Assembly: GCA_021029095.1 (NCBI GenBank)
Contig: JAJOHG010000007.1
Coordinates: forward strand, 1,054,001 to 1,118,000
Direction of reading: 5' to 3'
DNA from: Phellopilus nigrolimitatus
Taxonomy: Eukaryota > Basidiomycota > Agaricomycetes > Hymenochaetales > Hymenochaetaceae
Length of the DNA stretch: 64,000 nt
Shown: piece by piece, positions 1 to 11,626 of the stretch
Layout of the letters: each line of letters opens with the position of its first letter
Numbering within the stretch: position 1 is the first letter of the stretch
Notes under the pieces: model-generated
Seen by the model: only the letters and a program-made list of their open reading frames with translations
What the model was told of the DNA's origin: nothing
Databases searched by the model: none
Program-made: the position numbers and the translations under genes

Positions 1-2096
<2,096 letters not shown>

Positions 2097-2871
2097 ATGA
2101 AACTTACGAGCACGAAGATCTTTACCGATGACAAAATGTACAACCACACATGCTAAGTTTTCCTTTCTCTGTGTTCATCGTATACTATCCCTGTCCCGTC
2201 TTATCTTCCTTATCATAGCTCTCTTTGCGCATACTCTAGACTCACAAATCACAGATCAAAATACTCTACTTTCTTCATCCGCTGCTTTTCAACCGTCGTT
2301 CATCATTATGGGCTTTCCATCGCTTCATGTAAATGCTCCTTCTCCACTTTTCTGTGCTCTGTGTTTCTTCTTATAAACCTTCCTTCTATACTTCCCATCG
2401 TTTTCTGTACTAGGTTCTGCTTTCTGTTGATGCTGTGTACAAATGGAAAAATTAAATGTGAAATGTGGGCGAGTGAAATGTGGGCAAGCGTCCGATTATC
2501 CAACTCGAATCAATGGCAAGGTACGATCCCCTCAACGGGTATGATTCACCGGCGTCGTCATCGAGCTAGTACATGTACTAAAACTTGCATCTTGATACGA
2601 CAATACACGCTCCTTCATGTTGGAAATCCCATCTCGGTGATTTTCTTTTCTAGTCACCAGGCGGAATCTCTTTTAGAGTGCGTGACCGTCGGAACGCGTC
2701 GCGCGTCGTGCAAATCAAGATATTTAAACTCAGCCACAAATCGGCCGAGGGCTCTGCAAGGCTGATACGAAACCAAGAAATGTTCAGTGCACACATTCCC
2801 TGAAGGTTAGTTCGTAAAACGCAATATCATATAGTTTGAAAAACTCCGAAATAGTAAAGAAACATGGATAG
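2097..2871. other. Intergenic, no gene seen
   Basis: T-rich 3' flank of the kinase gene followed by ordinary sequence. Open frames here are short, overlap in several frames and lack recognisable motifs. Confidence 0.6.
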
Positions 2872-3421
2872 TTATAACTGTAACGAAAAGAAGAAGACAA
2901 AAGTGTTCGGGCTGTAGAGCGGCTTCATAAAAACTAAACTGTAACACGAGCTGGGAGAGAATATGGCTGTATGAGCCTTAATACTGAGATCTTCCACCTC
3001 ATACATAACCGTATAAGCGAAAGGGAAGTTGATTTTCCTGGTCGCGTGCATCTTGCGGAGCGCCCCCCGGAGCCAAACTTTACAACCATACTCCTGTTCG
3101 ATCCCAATTTCGATAGCGTGGATCATGTTGCGTGGTATTTGCTCGAGCAGCATACTCAGCTGCTCCGGCGTGCAGTGGCGAAGTTGTCCAATGACTACCG
3201 CGGGAGTGATTCTCGCGGGACTCGAGGACAAAGTTGTCCGCGGAGAACTTGTGTCTCCCACAAACGTGGATGGCGTGCAACTTCGTACCCCAAGCGCCAG
3301 TCTGGCTGGTCATGTAGAACACCTGGTTGTAGCGTGGGGGGACGCTCCACTTGAGAAGGAAAAAGCGTTGACAGAATTACATGGGGAAGCTGGGTGCAAG
3401 AGTCTGAGCAAGAACTGTCAT
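2872..3421 (-). pseudogene. Decayed paralogue 1 of the FHW/GTKLHAI small-protein family
   Basis: Relic of the same gene family as 4704-5225, 7067-7582 and 10078-10677. An ATG at 3421 sits exactly where the paralogue at 5225 starts and the first residues (MTVLAQTLAP) match its MAAPAQTLSP. The similarity then needs three reading frames. The first holds LPHVILSTLFP and the second holds QVFYMTSQTGAWGTKLHAIH. The third holds TPAVVIGQLRHCTPEQLSML and CKVWLRGALRKMHATRKI. The intact relatives have no introns, so the frame changes are best read as indels (at least two) and not splicing. A TATA-like box is still present about 80 bp upstream of the start. Probably a dead gene. Confidence 0.8.
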
Positions 3422-3497
3422 CTTCGATGTGAGGAGTAGAAGCTGAGAAGATCTGAAAGGGGGTGAAAGAGATGGTCGCTTTGACTGCTTCGCCATT

Positions 3498-3503
3498 CTT
3501 ATA
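3498..3503 (-). promoter_or_regulatory. TATA-like box of decayed paralogue 1
   Basis: Reads TATAAG on the minus strand, about 80 bp before the ATG at 3421. The intact paralogues have equivalent boxes at 5316-5321 and 7655-7661, so the promoter has outlived the coding frame. Confidence 0.5.
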
Positions 3504-3529
3504 TTCTTCCCGGTCAACTCGAGAAGGCA

Positions 3530-4703
3530 CTATCGAGCGATCAAGTTCCGGCTAAACCTAACAAAATTTAAGCATCGCACGACGAGCATTGTGGCTGCCA
3601 GTACCAGGTTGATACTAGTGCCGACTGATGGAACGACGTATGCACACATGAAGAAAGAGATAGGGTAAAAAGAGGGGGAAACAACGAGGGTGTTTCGGGT
3701 CTATCATCATCGTGGCAGATAATCGTGGTCGGAGGAAAATCATCAAGTCACAAGGACAATCTGATGGGGACTCGAGTAATTCTTTTGGTTTGTTCATGCT
3801 TGGACACTTCTGACGAAAAAAATGAAAGCGAACCAGATTCAATGCTAACTATGCCGTTCATCTGGAGTTCCCGACGTGTTCGGATTTGGCATCTGGATAT
3901 ACTACATGCGGTGTCGAAATGTAGCTTTGTCGCTATGCCGAGGATTGACACGGACGATGTCGGACTTCGGTTCTACCCTGCCTCCGGCCAAGTCAGCCTC
4001 AGCGGATTTCTGGTTCTACACCGCCGTCCAGCAGATCAATACGGGTGTGCTTAGTCTAATAGTTTATTGAAATTCTAGGTCCTCGGACGTTCTAGGTCCT
4101 CAAGCATTCTAGATCCTCAAGCTTGATGGCAAAGCTCGTAGCATGTGACTGAAAACGCTGTGAAGTTAAAGTAGGCGCATTCTGCCGTCAGCTTCATATG
4201 GTCGCAAACAAACAGCTGTTTCAGAAGCATTCATTCTCGAAGTGACAAGTAAGACCCTATATTAGTGTTGCAGATCTAGTCATGATAGTGCGAAAAACAA
4301 CATTCATTCTTAGAAGGGCTGCCGGGTCCAAATCGAAGAACGGCGTTCGGCAAGATAAGTGTCAATGTCATCGACAGACGTCTTTCAACGAATGATAGAG
4401 CGAAGGATATGCAGATGTACACGCCTGCAGAGTCGGTTTCTTCCGGTCAAGCAGCGGGTTCTTAGCAATCCGGTCTGACCACTCCCGAGGAAGACTTCAT
4501 GAAACACGATGACATTCAGCCTGAGAGTTTTCATTATACAGCATATTGAACACTAATGTAAAGCTAGAAGCCTTATGGACAACCAAAAGGAAGAAAAAAG
4601 AGTTAAAATTTGAAAGCCCGAGGAGCTTCTCGATGATAAAGCAGGCTGTAAACCGGACTCAGCTAGAGAATTGCCTTAAGACAAAAGAGTTTCTTACCGG
4701 ATC
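3530..4703. other. Gene-free stretch with a short tandem repeat
   Basis: No convincing gene. Bases ~4073-4122 hold about three imperfect copies of a 17-bp unit (TTCTAGGTCCTCAAGCA type). The rest is ordinary intergenic sequence. Confidence 0.5.
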
Positions 4704-5225
4704 CTAAGCCGAATTTTCCGCCGCCATCAAGGTCAGTGGAGTGAATGACTGGCTGTAATATTTCCTGTGCGTCGCAACGCTGTGCTCTCTCATCTCCTCC
4801 ATCATCGCATGGACGTCGGGGCAGCTGATAATACCGGCCGCATGCATCCTGCGAAGTGCCTCGCGAATCCAGACCCGGCAGCCGAACCGCGGCTCAATTC
4901 CAACGTCAGCAGGTGGGACCGCGTTGAGCGGAATCTGTTCGAGCAGTGCGCGGAGCTGGCCGAGCGTGTGGTGCTGGAGGTGGCCGATGACGGCGGCGTG
5001 CGTGATGCTCTGCGAGGTCTCGAGCGTGTAATCGACCGCAGCGAACTCGTACTCGCCGAACGCTTGGATTGCATGCATCTTCGTCCCTCCGACCCCCGAG
5101 GGCTGCGCCACGTAAAAGATCCAGTGGAAGCGCGGGGGAACGCTGTTCGTAGGGAGGCGGAACGTCGCGAGGACGATCTGCGGGAACTGGGGCTTGGGGG
5201 AAAGAGTCTGAGCCGGGGCTGCCAT
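4704..5225 (-). CDS. Small conserved fungal protein, paralogue 2 (FHW/GTKLHAI family)
   Basis: A 173-residue single-exon protein of unknown function. The start at 5225 is chosen because it lines up with the starts of the paralogues and lies about 90 bp downstream of a TATA-like box. Shared family landmarks in order: FPQIVLATF near residue 15, RFHWIFYVA near 32, GGTKMHAIQ near 46, a FAAVDY strand near 60, an Ala/Val-rich VIGHLQ segment, LLEQIP, then CRVWIREALRRMHAAGIISC and a charged C-terminal helix. No signal peptide or membrane segment is visible. The order of motifs resembles a family I remember as DUF6914 in agaricomycetes, but that assignment is from memory and unverified. Two further complete copies and one decayed copy lie within 8 kb. 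Confidence 0.8.
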   Translation of the reverse strand: MAAPAQTLSPKPQFPQIVLATFRLPTNSVPPRFHWIFYVAQPSGVGGTKMHAIQAFGEYEFAAVDYTLETSQSITHAAVIGHLQHHTLGQLRALLEQIPLNAVPPADVGIEPRFGCRVWIREALRRMHAAGIISCPDVHAMMEEMREHSVATHRKYYSQSFTPLTLMAAENSA

Positions 5226-5315
5226 CTTCGATGTGGATAAGCTAACAGTGGACTGGAGAGGCGAGTGTTTGCTGGGATGAGCGACTTGGGTGCTACCTCG
5301 ACTACCTGGTTCTCT

Positions 5316-5321
5316 CTTATA
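5316..5321 (-). promoter_or_regulatory. TATA-like box of paralogue 2
   Basis: Reads TATAAG on the minus strand about 90 bp upstream of the ATG at 5225. It is in the same position relative to the start as in its relatives. Confidence 0.5.
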
Positions 5322-5399
5322 TCCTCCCGGGACATGCGATATTCTCGCTATAAAGAAAATCAAGGGACCTCTGATTTATTCCCGGCCAATAAGCGAGGA

Positions 5400-7066
5400 C
5401 CTTGCGCATCGAGAGATAGGCCTTCCGCGAACTCTGCAAAGAAGGTTGTGGCTGCTGAGATTATCGGGCCAGGCGCTTCGTGTATGTTTTATAAGATTGA
5501 TTTGGTGAATTTAACAATGTATACAAGACGATCGTACCTGATAGCGATCATAATACTGAGCCGGTCAGGCGCCGGGTTTTTTCCGAGCCACAGGAAGCCG
5601 GAGAATGCAAGCGACGAAAAAACGGTTTCGATCACTCAAGTCTATTCTGAAAAAATCACGAAAAAAAAACAGACGTGTTACGTGTGTTCCTGATGGAATT
5701 CCCAGCTAGATCGCTCCTTGTCCATAGAATGTAGCTCGATTGCCAGTGTGGCGGTCGCCCCATGGTTCTGCCGAGTGTCGAGCCACTCGCCTGGATTTTA
5801 GTCTTCCTGCAGCTCATCCCGCCAAGTCCTTGGAAAGTCCAACCGCGTCATCTTTGTAGTAGCTGCTCGATTCAGAGGACGCGTAACGTGGTTAGTCGAC
5901 TGCCGCTGACGTCTACTCTTGCTCCTCATCGCCTTAGTCTCCGGAATCTTTTAAATATACTTAGATTAAGCGTGGCTTCGATTCTGAGCAGCTTCGATCT
6001 CCACTGCATGTCCAGCTCATCGAACAATCGATAAAGGCCGGGTGCCAGATACGCCGCCAACTGTGCGTGTGCGTCGTACGATTCGTGACGGTGGTCATCG
6101 ATCGGAGTGCGAGGCGGCGTAGCCAGCTCGAAATCTCTGAGTAATGTAACGTTAAGAATGAACGAACGGCGATTATTGATTTAGGCGCACCACGGGAAGA
6201 CATCGACGGCGCGAGAGGGGCGTCCGATTCATGAAGAACCAGGTCATAACGGCACGCTGTGCGTAAGCACGCCGCTCGACATCTGCCAATTTGCTGACGA
6301 ACGATCTAGTGGTACACACGCCTATGATCAAGTAGTTGCTATGCTTACAGCGTGGCACTTGAATTCAACGCACTTGGATTGAACGCAGGTGTACGCGTTT
6401 CGACTCTCGCCGGGACTCTCGCCGGGACTCTCGCCGGGACTCTGCCAGCGATGGACTTGATGCTACACTGTCGAAACGTGTCCGAATCTGCATGGGTTTA
6501 TGAAACTCAGACCACAATTCAGGTACGTCAAGAAAGTGAGAGAAAGCTCATGAGAGCCGGTAAGTTCGAAGTTGGAGCGGAGCATCCAATGTAAGTATTT
6601 TTAAGACGTGTAGGACTTCCGGAGCTTTCTGCATTGCTAGAGCTTTCTGCACGTGTGTATTAGTCATCAATTCAGCAGCGATATTTGGAAGTCAGCGAGG
6701 AATCCAGTCCCACTCGAGGAAAGGGAAAGAAATACAAATATACATCTACGAGAATTTTAATGAACAACAGCGGTAAACGAGCCAGTTGAAACCCTTGGTT
6801 ATGCAACAGAAACAATAATGTAGAACTATAAAATAGTTTGGACAAACAAAGGGAAGAGCTTTGAAGGGTTGAAAGAACAAAGGGAAGCACGATTAACGGT
6901 CATGGGGTCGCTGAAAAGAAGCTTTAGAAAATCAGCACTCTTGAGATACAAGACGCTTCGCACCAGAATTTGAATAATAGGTGGAGCATTATAATCATAC
7001 TGTGAAAGAGTACGTAATAAAAAATGAGTTCTCGAGGTATGAAAGACGCTTCTCATACCAAAATCT
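5400..7066. other. Gene-free stretch with a 12-bp minisatellite
   Basis: No supported gene. At about 6404-6446 the unit GGGACTCTCGCC is repeated roughly three and a half times. An 80-residue plus-strand frame (6352-6594) covers the array and would encode TLAG repeats, but it has no other support. Confidence 0.5.
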
Positions 7067-7582
7067 TCAAGCCGAGTTCCTCGCCTGTTGCAAGGTGAGC
7101 TGAGTAGACTTCTGGTGAGAATACACCTTCTCGCTAAGCCGCTGCGCCTCCTCCTCCATCGCATAGACGTTCGGGCAGTCTATGATTCCTGCCTCGCGCA
7201 TCGCGCGGAACGCCGCGCGCACCCACGCGGAGGAGTCGAACCCCTGCTCCGCCTTGTCATCGCCGGCGGCGGGAAAGATAGGCACCCTCGTGAGCAGCGC
7301 GCTCAGTGTCTCGCGCGTGTGTGCGCCCTGAAGGTTCCCAACAACGAGTGCGGCGGTGACGGCTGGTGCGTACTCGAGCACGTAGTCGACGGCGGCGAAG
7401 GAGTACTGCACGCCGCCGCCGTGTTGTTTCCGGGTGACGTGCAGCTTCTTCCCGCCGGGCTCACCGGCGTTGGCGACGTAGAAGGCCCAGTGGAAGCGCG
7501 TGGGGTAGCCAAGAGGGTCATGGAATGAGGTGAGGACAATCTGTTTGGACGTAGGCGTAGGTGAGAGCATAGATTTAGACAT
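7067..7582 (-). CDS. Small conserved fungal protein, paralogue 3 (FHW/GTKLHAI family)
   Basis: A 171-residue single-exon protein of unknown function, same family as 4704-5225. The start at 7582 (MSKSMLSPTPT) is preferred over an in-frame one 29 codons upstream, because it matches the paralogues and lies about 75 bp from the TATAAAT box. Landmarks: QIVLTSF, TRFHWAFYVA, KKLHVTR, FAAVDYVLE, ALVVGNLQG, LLTRVPIFPA, AWVRAAFRAMREAGIIDC and an EEEAQRLSEK helix. It carries small insertions (a HGGG loop after the KLHV motif) and has diverged well beyond allelic difference. This argues for an old tandem duplication kept under selection. Not known to be enzymatic; no catalytic motif is recognised. Confidence 0.8.
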   Translation of the reverse strand: MSKSMLSPTPTSKQIVLTSFHDPLGYPTRFHWAFYVANAGEPGGKKLHVTRKQHGGGVQYSFAAVDYVLEYAPAVTAALVVGNLQGAHTRETLSALLTRVPIFPAAGDDKAEQGFDSSAWVRAAFRAMREAGIIDCPNVYAMEEEAQRLSEKVYSHQKSTQLTLQQARNSA

Positions 7583-7654
7583 TATTCGGTGAAGCGAGCT
7601 GGATATGCGAGCTGGAGGCGGGCGGGATGAGTAGCTGCTTTGCCTGGCAGTCTC

Positions 7655-7661
7655 ATTTATA
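7655..7661 (-). promoter_or_regulatory. TATA box of paralogue 3
   Basis: Reads TATAAAT on the minus strand about 75 bp upstream of the ATG at 7582. Confidence 0.55.
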
Positions 7662-7689
7662 TCTCCCACAAATGAGCCACCAGCATCAA

Positions 7690-8400
7690 AGAGTTGACAT
7701 TGACGAGGTGGCCCATGAAATGGGAGTTGCGCTTAGAACATCTAAGCAATGAAACTAGGTCTTTTGATGGCTATAAAAGAAGCAAAGAGGATAGAGCTCT
7801 TAGATGCAAAGGTGGCGCCAAGAATTCCGAGATCGGTCCTTTAGTCCCAGATCGAATTCAAGTAAGAAGAACAAAGTCCTTGCATGCAAAGAATAAAGTC
7901 AGAGAGGAAACCAGTCATATTTTTCAAAGCTGATAGTTTCTTTCCCAGTAGACTCGGCTTCTGGTATGGTATGCATGGACCATATGGGTGGCAAGAATTC
8001 AAGTTCAACGACATTTAATGTTAGCTCCAGTAAGTTCTAGTAGGCCTCCATTTTGTCTAAGTGTCTAAGGATGAGAGACAAGCGAGACTCAAAGCGGGAA
8101 AGTTTCGGTCAAAGCGGTACCCGGAGTCAGCCATTCGAACAAATTCAACGCTTTGAAAGAATTGAAACTCCTATTTCCACGTCGATGAGCTAAGGAAGAA
8201 TGAAATTAATTACTAAGATCTGTTCTCATAAATAAAACTAGAATAAAAGAGGAGAATAAATAATAAACTTAATCCTGGGGGGAAAAGGCGGTCGACGCGA
8301 ATCGAAAGAGCAGCCCTCGGCAAAAAGATCAGCCGCCGGCGCACATCGACACAAAGTCTGCCGCAGCTCAACCGCCGACACAAACCGACACAGCGTCCGT
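7690..8400. other. Intergenic, promoter region of the RPS0 gene
   Basis: No gene seen. The right part must contain the divergent promoters of paralogue 3 and of the ribosomal protein gene. Confidence 0.4.
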
Positions 8401-8440
8401 CTTCCACGCCCGACACCGACGTCCCCTAACGTTTGACAAC

Positions 8441-8685
8441 GTGAGTAGCCGTTCTTTCTCAATATGGCCGTTGGTTTGGAGGAGCTAGAGCACTGGGGAG
8501 GCGGAGGGAAGGCTGGATGGGGCGGACATGGTTTGGATATGCTGCTTGTGTTGTCGGATTGGTCCTTGCGGTGGGTGCTTTAGAGAAACATGTACTACGA
8601 GTGCGATGGACAGGACGTTTAGCAGAAAAACTTAGGATCGGACGTCTCCTTTCGTGGTTTATTGACTACCTTCTCATATCCGCAG
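8441..8685 (+). other. Probable 5'UTR intron of the RPS0 gene
   Basis: A consensus donor GTGAGT at 8441 and an acceptor CCGCAG at 8680-8685 flank 245 bp that end exactly at the start codon. TTGAC near 8663 could be the branch site. Ribosomal protein genes often carry such leader introns (general knowledge); the donor choice is inference. Confidence 0.55.
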
Positions 8686-9644
8686 ATGGCGTCCACAAAA
8701 CTGCCCTCGGTGCTGAGCGCGACCGACGAAGAGATCCAGCTGCTACTCTCCGCGCAGTGCCACATCGGCGCGAAGAACTGCGACAAGCACATGGAGCCCT
8801 ACGTGTGGAAGCGCCGGCCGGACGGAATCCACCTTATCAACATCGGAAAGACGTGGGAGAAGATCGTGCTCGCGGCGCGCATCATCGCGGCGGTCGAGAA
8901 CCCGCACGACGTGTGCGTAGTTTCCGCGCGGCCGTACGGCCAGCGTGCAGTACTTAAGTTCGCGGCGCACACGGGCGCGCAGGCGATTGCGGGGCGCTTC
9001 ACGCCGGGGAACTTTACGAACTACATCACGCGCTCGTTCAAGGAACCGCGGCTGCTCGTCGTGACGGACCCGCGCGTCGACGCGCAGGCGATCCGCGAGG
9101 CGGCATATGTGAACATTCCCGTGATCGCGCTGTGCGACACGGACGCGCCGCTGCAGTTCGTCGACGTCGCGATTCCGACGAACAACAAGGCGCGCCATGC
9201 GGTCGGCCTCATTTGGTGGCTGCTCTGCCGCGAGGTGCTCCGCCTGCGCGGCACGGTCCCGCGCACGAAGGACGGCTGGGACGTGATGACCGATATGTTC
9301 TTCTACCGCGACCCGGAGGAAGTCGAGAAGCAGCAGCAGGAGGAAGCACAGAACAAAGCCCTTGCGGCTGGCGAGCAGCAGGAAGACGCGGGTGCGCAGC
9401 AGTGGGACGTCACTTCCGCTCCGCAAGCTGGCTCTATCAACCCCGCTGCCGTTTTGGAATCTGGTCAGTTCCTTTTCCCCCTTTCTTCACGGTTCTTCAC
9501 GGCTCTTATCTTGTTTGCGTCACAGGTGCCCTCGACTGGTCGGCAGAGCCTACCACGACGGGCGGCGACTGGGCGGCGGAGCCCGCAGGTGTTTCGGGCG
9601 GCTGGGGCGCCGACGCTGCCCCGGCGAGCAGCGGCTGGGATTAG
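8686..9644 (+). CDS. RPS0: 40S ribosomal protein S0 (uS2/RPSA)
   Basis: Structural protein of the small cytosolic ribosomal subunit, needed for late 18S rRNA maturation (family knowledge). Exons 8686-9463 and 9526-9644 give 298 residues. The core is unmistakable: [91 protein letters not shown] and [10 protein letters not shown]. The second exon encodes the typical variable tail with repeated W-acidic motifs ([19 protein letters not shown] at the end). The start follows an acceptor site directly, which supports a leader intron. The gene sits in the middle of the four-member small-protein cluster but has no evident functional link to it. Confidence 0.95.
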
Positions 9645-10077
9645 TGTTTATAAAACGCAGGCGCAGGCGTGCGTACGACTAAAAGTGTCCCCTCGGACGC
9701 GTACATGCATTTGCCATCCGTGTTATAGGGTTTATGTGTCGGAATTGTGGTTCCCTCCGCTATTCAAATTCACCCCACTTTGTTCCAGTTCACTTCCCCA
9801 TTGCTTCCGTTCACCACCCTCGTATACTTATGTGCAGTGTATCTCGCCTACGTGACGCAATTCTACATGTGTTTTGTTTTCCGTCTTTCATCTTACTGTA
9901 CTTCGCGTGGTTTAGATTCGAATTGTGTAATGCCCCAATCTGCGTCGGCAAATGGAGAGTCCGGCCGCTTCATCGATTGAAGCATCTCAACACTACAAGA
10001 AGTTGAACATCTTTACTTCATCCCTTCTAAAACCGCCACTTTCTCTCGTCTTCAAATTTCTCAGAAATAATAAAAAA

Positions 10078-10677
10078 ATGTCCGATTCCCAGGGCGCAAA
10101 GCTAGCGCCTTTGCCCGCGTTCCCGCAAATCATCCTCGCGCTCTTCTTCCTCCCCGGCCCGCCCCTCCGCTTCCACTGGATCCTCTATGTCCCCGATCCC
10201 GCGGGAGGCGACGACGGAACAAAACTGCACGCCATCCAGTGCTTCGGCGAATTCGAGTTCGCCGCCGTCCCCTACAATCTCGCGCACTGCGCCGAGACAC
10301 TCGCCGCCGCCGCCGTCGTCGGGCGGCTCCGTGTCTCAGACCCAGACATTTGTACCGCGACATACCTGGACGGCGGCCCCCCAGACGGCGCGGGCGCGGA
10401 CGGGCGTGCGAAGGCGCTCGCAGATTTCTGCACCCTCCTCGCACAGATCCCTTGCGACGCCGTCCCGCCCGCCGACGCGGGGCGCGAGCGCGCCTTCACG
10501 TGCCGCGTCTGGACGCGCGAGGCCCTCCGCCGCATGCACGCCGTGGGGCTCGTGCACTGCCCCGACGTCGACGCGCTCGAGCACGAGATGCGCGCGCACG
10601 GAAAGCAGACCGCCCGCGCGATGGCCGACGGCACGTTCTCCGTCGTCGAACTGAAGACCGCGCAGCACTCGCATTGA
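10078..10677 (+). CDS. Small conserved fungal protein, paralogue 4 (FHW/GTKLHAI family), opposite strand
   Basis: A 199-residue single-exon protein of unknown function. The start at 10078 is preceded by AAAAAA and aligns with the starts of the relatives. Landmarks: FPQIILALFFLP, RFHWILYVPDP, GTKLHAIQCFGEFEFAAVPY, LLAQIPCDAVPPADAG, CRVWTREALRRMHAVGLVHC and a terminal helix. Compared with paralogue 2 it has an insert of about 25 residues (around residues 85-115) after the Ala-rich segment, rich in Gly, Asp and Ala. It is the closest relative of paralogue 2 by motif identity, although it lies on the other strand beyond RPS0. GC content is very high, unlike the decayed copy. Confidence 0.8.
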   Translation: MSDSQGAKLAPLPAFPQIILALFFLPGPPLRFHWILYVPDPAGGDDGTKLHAIQCFGEFEFAAVPYNLAHCAETLAAAAVVGRLRVSDPDICTATYLDGGPPDGAGADGRAKALADFCTLLAQIPCDAVPPADAGRERAFTCRVWTREALRRMHAVGLVHCPDVDALEHEMRAHGKQTARAMADGTFSVVELKTAQHSH

Positions 10678-11626
10678 CCAGCGCGTTTGTCGGGTAGGCT
10701 TGGTCTCTGTCTTGCTCCTCTTGAGCTGATAGGACATTCCATGCAGGCACTTGCTTCCTGCTCGCTCCCCGCCTGATAACCATGCCTCCCCTAGCCCTCC
10801 CCCCTTGACATTCATGCTTCCCTTTTTCCGCTCTCAGACGCATGTAATTCTCCTTCCCTCGTCATGTCTCTTCTCTTCCCATCGTCCTCATTTCTCCTCG
10901 TTAGTATAGCCAACACATTAGTCTCAGGCGAGGAGACTCCGTAAATCGGCTATCTAGGAACAGCACACGCAGCGGGCATATATTTTCTTCTTCTTCCAGG
11001 TAGTGGCTTAAGTCCGATCACGACAAGCTGAAGGCACACGAACGCAGTCTATACATGGTCGCATAATAATAATAATATTTTTAAATAGGGGAAGCGGCTC
11101 TCCGCCCCCGCACAACTCGCCTGCTCTCGCTTCTCGAGCAGCGTTGCAAGGACCCGAACCTAATGTTCCATAAAAAGCATGCATAACACGACCCAACTGC
11201 ATCTCCATCCTTTATCCCCGATCAAATAAGGCACTCAAAAATTATCTTATCTTATTCGCGCCGCTCTGCGTCCTCTGGCGCGCGCGTTCTGAGCGATTGG
11301 CGCGGAGCTCCAATGTCTATATCTGTGCGACGCGCGACGCGCTCGGAAAGTGAGTGGTCACGCACGGCCAATTTGGAACGTCCATATCACGCCCGAGACA
11401 AACCCATGATAATTATTGAGCGGAATATCATACATGCAGCCCAACAGCGCTAGCCGTTATCTACGTAATGCGTTTATGAAAGCGAAATGTAAACCCTGCA
11501 ACAAGAGACATGACCAGCGTTGCCGTACGCACAGCGCGGCCGTCCCCCCAAAACATACTGAAGCACAGCGGAGAAAGCGATGATCAATATACAAGACCAA
11601 ATGACGTTCGTAATAGCAGACACCTC
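10678..11626. other. Intergenic, no gene seen
   Basis: 3' flanks of two convergent genes. No tRNA, repeat or frame with recognisable motifs was found. Confidence 0.5.

Noticed and set aside
4315..4345. B-box-like GGTCCAAATC as possible tRNA
   Set aside because: No acceptor stem pairing or A box at the right distance.
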